Shown here: positions 1-10,045 of the stretch, piece after piece
Layout: each line of letters starts with the position of its first letter
Numbering within the stretch: position 1 is the first letter of the stretch
Program-made: the position numbers and the translations under genes
NCBI GenBank assembly: GCA_005879805.1
Contig: VBKL01000069.1
Coordinates: forward strand, 1-36,179
DNA: 36,179 nucleotides
DNA from: Deltaproteobacteria bacterium
GTDB lineage: Bacteria > Myxococcota > Myxococcia > Myxococcales > 40CM-4-68-19
Reading direction: 5' to 3'
The notes under the pieces: model-generated
What the model saw: only the letters and a program-made list of their open reading frames with translations
Databases searched by the model: none
Told to the model about the DNA's origin: nothing

Positions 1-1
1 C

Positions 2-1388
<1,387 letters not shown>

Positions 1389-1426
1389 CGCGTGCGGTCG
1401 AGCCGCGACGGGCTTAGACTGACCGG

Positions 1427-1990
1427 GTGGTGCTGACCCGGGTCGCCAAGGACAAGCTCGAAAGCCTCTACCTGGAACAGATCGTTCGCGCCCGCAAGCG
1501 CGTCGACGATCTGCGCACCCGCTACCCGTCTGCGCAGGCGGGGGAAATGGCGCAGCGGCTCATCGATCACAAGAAAGCGTGGGCCTCCACGGGCGGCGCA
1601 CTGAGCGGCCTCTTCGGGCTCATCTCCGTGCCGGCGGACATCGCCTTCGTGACCCTGCTGCAGCTTGCGCTGATCATGGAGATCGCGCTCGTCTTCCGCA
1701 CCAACCTCAAGTCGGCGCGGGCGCGCAGCGAAGTGTTCGAGGTGCTCGGCTACTCCAATGGCGCTGACACCGTGAACCTCGCCTCGCGCGCCGGACCGAA
1801 GATCTTCGCTCGCGCGGCAGAGAAGATCCTGGCGAAGAAGGGCCTCGCGCAACTGGGGCGGGCGGTCCCGGTCGTCGCCGCACCCGTGGTGGCGTGGCTC
1901 AACAACAAGGATATCCAGCGCGCGGGCGAGGCGGCGGTGCGCTTCTACGGCACGATGCGCCAGCTTCCCCGACGCCCTGGCACCGCGTAA
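1427..1990 (+). CDS. EcsC-like protein
   Basis: A 187-residue protein starting at GTG 1427 (a second GTG follows directly at 1430). It has an amphipathic N-terminal helix (LESLYLEQIVRARKRVDDLR), then a glycine-rich hydrophobic segment (GGALSGLFGLISVPADIAFV) with a following helix (LLQLALIMEIALVF), and a C-terminal part with alternating basic and hydrophobic stretches. The G-rich segment followed by P-x-D is the pattern I associate with the EcsC family, whose biochemical role is unclear. It starts 38 bases after mreB and is probably co-transcribed. Its TAA ends one base before the stop of the convergent dienelactone hydrolase gene. Confidence 0.6.
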   Translation: MVLTRVAKDKLESLYLEQIVRARKRVDDLRTRYPSAQAGEMAQRLIDHKKAWASTGGALSGLFGLISVPADIAFVTLLQLALIMEIALVFRTNLKSARARSEVFEVLGYSNGADTVNLASRAGPKIFARAAEKILAKKGLAQLGRAVPVVAAPVVAWLNNKDIQRAGEAAVRFYGTMRQLPRRPGTA

Positions 1991-1991
1991 A

Positions 1992-2798
1992 TCACCCCAG
2001 GTTCTTGCGCAGGAAGTCCTTTGTCTTCTCCCACGCGTCTTTCGCGGCCGGCGGGTTGTACTTGCCGCCCGAGGGATTGGCGAAGGCGTGGTCGGCATCG
2101 TACGCGTGGAACTCGTGCTGCACGCCCGCCTTGGTGAGCGCCTGGTCGAACTGCTTCACTTTGTCCGGGGTGATCCAGCCGTCCTGGTTCGCCCAGATGC
2201 CGAGGACAGGTCCCTTCAAGGTCTTCAGCTTCGCCACGTCGTTCACCGGCATGCCGTAGTACATGATGGTTGCGTCCACATCCTTGGGATCGTTGAGCGA
2301 GCTGCGCAGCGACTCGCCTCCGCCCATGCACCAGCCGATCGTGGCGACCTTCTTGTCGGGCGCGTTCCTGTGCAGCCACTCGAGGCCGGCTTCCTCGACC
2401 TGGTCGCCCCACTTCTCGTCCTTCGAGCCCATCAGCTTCTGCGCGGTCTGCGGGTCGGTCGCGACCTTTCCGTTGTAGAGGTCGACCGCGAGCGCCAGGT
2501 ATCCGAGGACCGCCAGCTCGTCCGCCTGGTGCTTCACCCAGTCATTGAGGCCCCACCACTCGTGCAGGACGAGGATCGCTCCCTTGAACTGGCCCTCCGG
2601 GCGCGCGAAATATGCCTTCGCGGTCTTGCCCGCGACCTTCAGCGACATGCTCTGCCCGCGCGGCTCGGGCGAGCCGGGATCCATCGGATGGTTCTGGTGC
2701 GCGGGCACCTTGGATCCCGCGTCCGATCCGTGCTGGTGCTGCTGCTGGGCGAGGGCGGGAAGTGCGAATGCCACGGCAAGGGCAAGAGCGCGGCGCAT
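1992..2798 (-). CDS. Secreted dienelactone hydrolase family protein
   Basis: An alpha/beta hydrolase of 268 residues with a Sec signal peptide (MRRALALAVAFALPALA, then Q). Family features are the LHEWWGLN segment with Glu80, the nucleophile Cys157 in GWCMGG, Asp206 in NQDGWI, and His237 in DADHAFANP, so the Cys-Asp-His triad is intact. Residues 18-48 after the signal peptide are His-, Gln- and Pro-rich and look like a flexible linker. Dienelactone hydrolases open cyclic lactones, but the wider family includes other esterases, so the substrate is not predictable. Export suggests a periplasmic or extracellular role. It begins 3 bases after the queC stop and is the last gene of the hppA run. Confidence 0.88.
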   Translation of the reverse strand: MRRALALAVAFALPALAQQQHQHGSDAGSKVPAHQNHPMDPGSPEPRGQSMSLKVAGKTAKAYFARPEGQFKGAILVLHEWWGLNDWVKHQADELAVLGYLALAVDLYNGKVATDPQTAQKLMGSKDEKWGDQVEEAGLEWLHRNAPDKKVATIGWCMGGGESLRSSLNDPKDVDATIMYYGMPVNDVAKLKTLKGPVLGIWANQDGWITPDKVKQFDQALTKAGVQHEFHAYDADHAFANPSGGKYNPPAAKDAWEKTKDFLRKNLG

Positions 2799-2801
2799 CG
2801 G

Positions 2802-3485
2802 TCAGCCTCCTTGGCGATACTCCGTAGGATCGGGCACGCCGGCTTCGCGGAATCCCGCCGCGCGCAGGCGGCAGGAATCGCAGCGCCGGCAGGCGCGCCC
2901 CAGGAGGTCGGGGTCATAGCACGAGTGTGTCAGCTCGTACGGGACGCGCAAACTCGTCCCGCGGCGGATGATCCCGGCCTTGTCGAGGGAAACCAGCGGA
3001 GCGTGCACGCGGTACCTCGCACGCCCCGTAGCCGCCGCCGCCGTCGCGACGTTGGCCAGCGCCTCGAAGGCGCGGACGAACTCCGGACGGCAATCCGGAT
3101 ATCCGGAGTAATCGATGGCGTTGACTCCGATGTACAAATCGGACGCTCCGAGGACCTCCGCGTACCCGAGGGCGAGGGCGAGGAAGATGGTATTGCGCGC
3201 GGGGACGTAGGTGACGGGAATCGGCCCCGTCCCGATCGGCTGGTCCTTGGGCACCGCCAGATCGGCAGTGAGCGCCGAGCCACCGATGGCGCGAAGGTCG
3301 ACGTCGACGACCCGGAGCGGGACCTCCAGCGCGCGAGCGATCCGCTCCGCGGCGGAGATCTCGAACGCGTGCCGCTGTCCGTAGCGGATGGCGAGCGCGT
3401 GCGGAGCGAATCCCTCTTCGCGGGCAATGGCGAGGCAGGTGGTGGAATCGACGCCGCCGGAGAAGAGCACGACGGCAGGATTCAC
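2802..3485 (-). CDS. queC: 7-cyano-7-deazaguanine synthase QueC
   Basis: Converts 7-carboxy-7-deazaguanine to preQ0 using ATP and ammonia, in the pathway to queuosine-modified tRNA. The 227-residue product starts at GTG 3485, directly before the ATP-pyrophosphatase loop SGGVDST (residues 9-15). The C-terminal zinc site is visible as C-x9-C-x2-C-x2-C (CYDPDLLGRACRRCDSC). An upstream extension of the frame is possible but runs across the neighbouring lipoprotein gene and adds nothing family-like. The GTG overlaps the lipoprotein stop in a GTGA arrangement, which suggests translational coupling. queD, queE and queF are not in this window, so the rest of the pathway must lie elsewhere. Confidence 0.95.
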   Translation of the reverse strand: MNPAVVLFSGGVDSTTCLAIAREEGFAPHALAIRYGQRHAFEISAAERIARALEVPLRVVDVDLRAIGGSALTADLAVPKDQPIGTGPIPVTYVPARNTIFLALALGYAEVLGASDLYIGVNAIDYSGYPDCRPEFVRAFEALANVATAAAATGRARYRVHAPLVSLDKAGIIRRGTSLRVPYELTHSCYDPDLLGRACRRCDSCRLRAAGFREAGVPDPTEYRQGG

Positions 3486-4060
3486 TGCCGGGTTCCGGTC
3501 AGCTGGTAGGTCAGGTTGCAAGGCAAGTTGCAGAGGCAGCCGGTGCCGCCGGTCGTGACACTGAGCGCGTCCACCAGGGCGCCGGAGACGCTGGCGACGG
3601 CCGGCGTCAGTCCTCCGTCTGGACCCAGCTGGAAGGCGCCCGGGGTCGCGGGCGCGAGCACCCCGGTGATCGTTTCCTGGATGTCCACCGGGCAGTTGCA
3701 CACCGTCCCGGTCACGTTCGTGGAGGTGGTCGTGAAGGTGAAGTTGCCGTCCGGCGCGAGCGGGCTCTGTCGTAGCGAGCGGTTCTGCACCGCCAGGTAG
3801 ACGATCGGTCCTCCGTCGGCCGGATCGGGGCCGCTGCAGAGGGTCACGGCCTGCGTGCTCGGGGTCGCCGCCACGTCGCCATCGGCGGGACCTCCGTCGA
3901 GCGTCTGGATCACCCGGCACTGCGGTGAGCTGGGCTGGAGCGCGAGGCCGAGGTTGAAGTTCCCCGCCGCGACGCTTCCGGTCGGACAGCTCGCCGAAAG
4001 CGATTCCGGGCAGCCGGTCGCGAGAAAGAAGAGCGGAATCGCGTACAGGAGGCGTCCCAT
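3482..4060 (-). CDS. Cysteine-rich lipoprotein of unknown function
   Basis: I do not recognise a family. The 192-residue product starts MGRLLYAIPLFFLATGC, a clear lipoprotein signal with lipobox L-A-T-G-C. The mature part is rich in Gly, Thr and Pro. It has several paired cysteines (CNCPVD, GCLCNLPCNL), suggesting disulfides or metal binding in the periplasm, and repeated DGG motifs (LDGGPADGD, ADGGP, PDGGL). Polar beta-type composition predominates. It lies 44 bases after the Lon-N gene and overlaps queC by four bases, so it is very likely part of the same transcript even though no functional link to queC is apparent. Confidence 0.7.
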   Translation of the reverse strand: MGRLLYAIPLFFLATGCPESLSASCPTGSVAAGNFNLGLALQPSSPQCRVIQTLDGGPADGDVAATPSTQAVTLCSGPDPADGGPIVYLAVQNRSLRQSPLAPDGNFTFTTTSTNVTGTVCNCPVDIQETITGVLAPATPGAFQLGPDGGLTPAVASVSGALVDALSVTTGGTGCLCNLPCNLTYQLTGTRQ

Positions 4061-4104
4061 CGCGCGCGGACTGTAACGCGGACGCGCGGCCCTGTCGTGC
4101 AGGA

Positions 4105-4772
4105 TCAGTTGCGGAGCGAGGAGCCCGATCCCGCCGTCAGCGCCAGAGCGGCGGACACCGCGCGCTCCACCCGGATGAGCCGGCGGGAAACGGAAAGCGT
4201 CTCCAGAATCGTCTGACGCTCGTACGGATCCTCGATCACGGCGCCGGCGACGACGTCGGCGAGCTCGGACGGCAGGGAGGCGCGTCCGACGATCTGGGCG
4301 AGCGCCGCGGAGGCGGAGGTGCGCTGCGCGGTGCAGAGCGCGAACACCAGCCGCCGCAGCGAATCGGCTCGGGCGGCGTCCGCGTCGGCCGACTCGTCCG
4401 GGAGAGCCACGGCCTCGACCAGCCGATACGGCTCGGCCGACTCGTGCTCGCGCTCGACCCGCGCGCGCAGCACGCCGCGCACGAGGATGTTCGACCTTCC
4501 GTCGGGCAGCCGCTCGACGCGGGCGAGGACGCCCGCGCCGAGTACGGGAAGGATGCGAGGCTTGCGGGCCTTGTCCCCCACGCCCTCCTCGCCTTCCGGA
4601 ATGCTGGCGAGCCCGAGGACGCCGGGGCCGCGCGAGCAGTCGCGCACCAGGCGCCGGTAGCGAGGCTCGAACACGTGGAGCGGGATCTGCGTTCCGGGCA
4701 GTAGCACGATCCCCGGAAGCGGGAAGATGGGGAGCCGCGGAAGCTCCGCTTTGACGCGCTCGATCTCGGACG

Positions 4773-4776
<4 letters not shown>
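4105..4776 (-). CDS. Lon N-terminal (substrate-binding) domain protein
   Basis: A 223-residue stand-alone Lon-N/PUA-like domain protein without ATPase or protease domain. The start of the product matches the family well: LPRLPIFPLPGIVLLPGTQI, then PLHVFEPRYRRLVRDC, and later ILPVLGAGVLARVERLPDGR. The C-terminal 90 residues are helical, as in the LON domain bundle. Stand-alone Lon-N proteins are common in bacteria and their role is unclear; they may bind unfolded peptides or act as regulators. The ATG at 4776 overlaps the hppA stop codon (ATGA), pointing to translational coupling with the membrane pyrophosphatase. Confidence 0.85.
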
Positions 4777-7211
<2,435 letters not shown>

Positions 7212-7248
7212 GAAGGAAGGTCTCCGGAAGGCGCCCGCGAGCCGCGCG

Positions 7249-7278
7249 ACCATAGGCGGATCGCCCGTGTGCTGTAAA
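7249..7278 (-). promoter_or_regulatory. Probable sigma-70-type promoter of hppA
   Basis: On the minus strand TTTACA (7278-7273) is followed after 18 bases by TATGGT (7254-7249), five of six and four of six matches to the consensus hexamers. It would place the transcript start near 7242, giving a leader of about 30 bases before the hppA ATG at 7211. Position and spacing are good for a region that is otherwise very GC-rich. Not tested. Confidence 0.45.
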
Positions 7279-7399
7279 GAGTGAATGAAGGCTCCGGACC
7301 CCTCCTCCACTCTCGCGCAAACCCTGCGCGCCTTCTGCGCGTTCACCGCTCCGTCCGGCGAAACGTGCCGTCCGGGGAACACTCGCAGGAGGCGCCAAA

Positions 7400-8098
7400 A
7401 TGACTCGGATTCTCAGCGTTTTCGTGCTCGTCGTCGTCGGGTGCTCCAGCGGATTCGATCGCGGCCGGATCAAGGAACGCCTGGAGGGCGAGGAGCGGCA
7501 GATCGACGACGAGGACATCCGGGCCGCCCTCGCCTCGAAGCCGCAGGTCCGGTTCCCCATCAAGGTCGGAATCGTCTTCGTGGAGGACGATCGGACGGAT
7601 CGATCCGACCGTCGCGCGGTCCCCTTCCGATGGACGGACCAGGACCGCGAATCGCTGCTCGCCGCATGGGAGACGTTGCGGGCCAAGGGCGTCGTCTCGG
7701 ACCTGTTCGTCATCTCACCCGATCTGGTCCCGGGGAATGACCTCAGGCACCTGCGACTTGCCGCCGCGAAGCACGGAGCGGACGCCGTGCTGGTGGTGAA
7801 GGGCGCGGCCCAGATGGATCGCTACGCCAATCCCCTCGCCTTGCTCAATCTCACCATCGTCGGCGGCTTCTTGGCTCCGGGCTCGCACCGCGACGCGCTG
7901 TTCTCCGCGCGCTGCGCGCTGTGGGACGTCGGGAACGAATTCCTCTATCTGACCGCGCGAAGCGAAGGCGAGGCGAAGCGACAGGGGCCGACTTTCCTCA
8001 TCGAGGACGAGCCGGCCCTGGACGCCGCCAAGGAGGACGCGCTGCGCGGAATCAACGCGGAGCTGGTACGCCGGCTCGCGTCGCTCAAGGGGAGCTGA
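7400..8098 (+). CDS. Lipoprotein of unknown function
   Basis: A 232-residue product starting MTRILSVFVLVVVGCSSGF, with lipobox V-V-G-C followed by Ser-Ser. A strong AGGAGG at 7387-7392 fixes the start at 7400. The mature protein has an acidic, charged helix (residues 20-47) and then alternating strands and helices (FPIKVGIVFVEDD, VVSDLFVISPDLVP, HGADAVLVVKGAAQMDRYAN). This resembles small periplasmic domains that bind other proteins, but no family is recognised. The segment FPIKVGIVFVEDD, followed later by GADAVLVV, suggests a Rossmann-like or anticodon-binding-like fold; this is only an impression. Its stop codon abuts the stop codon of the convergent exbD gene with no base between. Confidence 0.7.
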   Translation: MTRILSVFVLVVVGCSSGFDRGRIKERLEGEERQIDDEDIRAALASKPQVRFPIKVGIVFVEDDRTDRSDRRAVPFRWTDQDRESLLAAWETLRAKGVVSDLFVISPDLVPGNDLRHLRLAAAKHGADAVLVVKGAAQMDRYANPLALLNLTIVGGFLAPGSHRDALFSARCALWDVGNEFLYLTARSEGEAKRQGPTFLIEDEPALDAAKEDALRGINAELVRRLASLKGS

Positions 8099-8671
8099 CT
8101 ACTTCAGCGCCACCTTCTTGTCCTTCGGCGCCGAACCCTTCGCCAGGGCGGCGAAGTTGATGTTGCCGAAGCCGCTCTGGTTGCAGGCGAACATCACCCG
8201 CTTGATGACCCGGAAGGCGATGCGCCGGTCGGCCTGGACGTTGACGAGGCCCCGGAAGGGACGATCGGGCTCGTTCTGGTGGATCTGCTCGAAGCGCCGG
8301 CGCTCGTCGCGCAAAGCGTCTTCCAGCGCAGGCACGTTGAGCAGATCTCCCTTCGTCAGATCGGAGGTGTTCGCCACCTGCCGCCCGTCGAAGGTGACGG
8401 CATCGTTGGAGACCGAGATCACGGGAGCGCGCTCGAGCTGCGCGCCGTGGAAGGCGTCGGGCAGCTTGATGTCCTTCGACATGTAGAGCACTTCCCCGTT
8501 GGCGGAGAAGTTCATGAGCAGGAAGATGACGATGATGGTGAACATGTCGACCAGCGAGGTCAGCATCAGGCTCGCGTAGCCGAGCTTCTTTGCGCGCACG
8601 AACTTCTTGCCGAACACCTTGCTGTGCTCGAGCCGGGCGCCGGGACGTTTGCCGGGAGCTTGGATCGCCAT
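8099..8671 (-). CDS. ExbD/TolR family biopolymer transport protein (second copy)
   Basis: A 190-residue ExbD-type protein: cytoplasmic N-terminus with basic residues, one membrane helix (LTSLVDMFTIIVIFLLMNFSA) carrying the proton-path Asp42, and a periplasmic C-terminal domain. It contains LVNVQADRRIAFRVIKRVMF followed by CNQSGFGNINFAAL, the usual end of ExbD domains. It begins 4 bases after the stop of the first exbD and is the last gene of the exbB-exbD-exbD set. The two ExbD proteins differ greatly in sequence, so they are not a recent duplication; a heteromeric ExbD pair is likely. With ExbB it should use the proton gradient to drive an outer-membrane or gliding-type process; the partner is not in the window. 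Confidence 0.87.
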   Translation of the reverse strand: MAIQAPGKRPGARLEHSKVFGKKFVRAKKLGYASLMLTSLVDMFTIIVIFLLMNFSANGEVLYMSKDIKLPDAFHGAQLERAPVISVSNDAVTFDGRQVANTSDLTKGDLLNVPALEDALRDERRRFEQIHQNEPDRPFRGLVNVQADRRIAFRVIKRVMFACNQSGFGNINFAALAKGSAPKDKKVALK

Positions 8672-8675
8672 GGCG

Positions 8676-9152
8676 TCAGTTCAGCGGCGCAACGGTCACG
8701 TTGCGCAGCTGCTCCCCGAGGCAGGCGTCCACCGTGGACACCAGGTCGTCGTATGCGACCGCATCCTCCGGCTCGACGGTGATGGCGGTCTGGTCCGGAA
8801 GGGTCGACTTCAAGGTCCTGAGCTTCTCTCCGAGCGTCTTGCGATCGAAAGCGGGTTGCCCGTCCGCGCTGGCGATCTTGGGGATGTCCACCTGGGCCCC
8901 GGGCATGGTGATCGAGTAGCCCTTCTCGGTGAGCAGAAGCTTCAGATCGATGGTCGCTTCCTGGTTCTGCTGCGGCTCGGGAGGACCGCCGCTCGAGGCG
9001 ACCTGGAGTCCCGCGATCTGCGTCCATACGGCCGTGATGAGGAGGAAGCTGATGCAGCAGGAGAGCAGGTCGATGAACGGCACGAGGTTGAGCTCGGCGT
9101 CCAGCGCTTTCTTGCCGCCCTTTGCTGCTGGATGTGGTGATGCGCCTGCCAT
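8676..9152 (-). CDS. ExbD/TolR family biopolymer transport protein (first copy)
   Basis: A 158-residue ExbD-type protein with an N-terminal cytoplasmic tail, the segment LNLVPFIDLLSCCISFLLIT containing Asp28 in the membrane helix, and a periplasmic domain. The periplasmic part has the typical VEPEDAVAYDDLVSTVDAC helix-strand region and ends LRNVTVAP. After the membrane helix there is a short Pro/Gln-rich linker (GGPPEPQQNQ). It starts 34 bases downstream of the exbB stop and ends 4 bases before the second exbD. It probably assembles with ExbB into a proton-conducting complex in the inner membrane. Confidence 0.88.
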   Translation of the reverse strand: MAGASPHPAAKGGKKALDAELNLVPFIDLLSCCISFLLITAVWTQIAGLQVASSGGPPEPQQNQEATIDLKLLLTEKGYSITMPGAQVDIPKIASADGQPAFDRKTLGEKLRTLKSTLPDQTAITVEPEDAVAYDDLVSTVDACLGEQLRNVTVAPLN

Positions 9153-9186
9153 GGGAGTCGCCCTCTTAGCGGAGTCGGGTGGCTAG

Positions 9187-9861
9187 CTACTGAGACTGCG
9201 GCAGGTTCTGCGGGATCCGCATCTTGTCCTTGTTGGCGACGATGAGATTGAGCACGCCGACGGATGTCTCGTTGATGTCGTCGATCATGTGCTGGGTGCG
9301 GCCCTGGAGGAGCGAGAACGCGACCAGCGCGGGGATGGCGACGATGAGTCCGAAGGCGGTGCAGTTCATCGCTTCCGAGATGCCGTCGGAAAGGACGCGC
9401 GCCTTCTCGCTCGCGTCGACGCCGGCGACGCCCGCGAAGCACTGGATGAGGCCGATGATGGTGCCGAGGAGGCCGACCAGGGTGGCGACGTTGCCGATCA
9501 TCGCCAGGTATCCGGTCCGCTTCTCGATGCGCGGCAATTCGCGCAAGGACGCCTCGTCCATCGCGGCCTGGACCTCGTCCTCGCCCTTCGGGACGTTGAT
9601 GAGGCCCGCCTTGACGATGTTGGTGAGCGGTGTCTGCTTCTGGCCGGCGGTGTAGCTGATCGCCTTGTCCAGGTCGCCGTTGAAGATGTGGGTCTTGAGA
9701 CCGCGCAAGAACTCGTCCTTGTCCACGCTGGCGGAGAAGAACAGCACCTGAACGCGGTCGATGATCACCGCAATCGCGAAGACCAGGCAGATGGCGATCG
9801 GGTACATGCCCGGGCCGCCGCCGTTCCAGTGATGCGCGATACCCTCGAAGAACTGGTTCAT
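9187..9861 (-). CDS. exbB: MotA/TolQ/ExbB proton channel family protein
   Basis: A 224-residue inner-membrane protein with three hydrophobic helices: residues 16-40 (YPIAICLVFAIAVIIDRVQV), a pair around GYLAMIGNVATLVGLLGTII, and FGLIVAIPALVAFSLLQ. The segment GNVATLVGLLGTIIGLI and the later SEAMNCTAFGLIVAIPAL are family hallmarks with the conserved Thr and Gly-rich packing. The start at 9861 (MNQFFEGIAHHW) gives family length and follows a GGGGA motif; the frame extends upstream only into Arg/Gly-rich sequence. It heads the exbB-exbD-exbD operon and is divergent from the large unknown gene starting near 10046. Confidence 0.92.
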   Translation of the reverse strand: MNQFFEGIAHHWNGGGPGMYPIAICLVFAIAVIIDRVQVLFFSASVDKDEFLRGLKTHIFNGDLDKAISYTAGQKQTPLTNIVKAGLINVPKGEDEVQAAMDEASLRELPRIEKRTGYLAMIGNVATLVGLLGTIIGLIQCFAGVAGVDASEKARVLSDGISEAMNCTAFGLIVAIPALVAFSLLQGRTQHMIDDINETSVGVLNLIVANKDKMRIPQNLPQSQ

Positions 9862-10045
9862 CTCGTGTCCCCTGCTCGCAAAAGAGTTCGAAATCGTTCG
9901 CCGCCCGTCCACCGGCAGCCATCCGGGTTCGTGCGCGGAATCTTGGTCGCGCCCGCCCGGGATGCAATCGCTTGCCAGGCGACACGCTTCGCGGCAGTCG
10001 CGCGCTCGATTCCAATCGTTCGATCGGATACTTTGGCGCGCCCCG

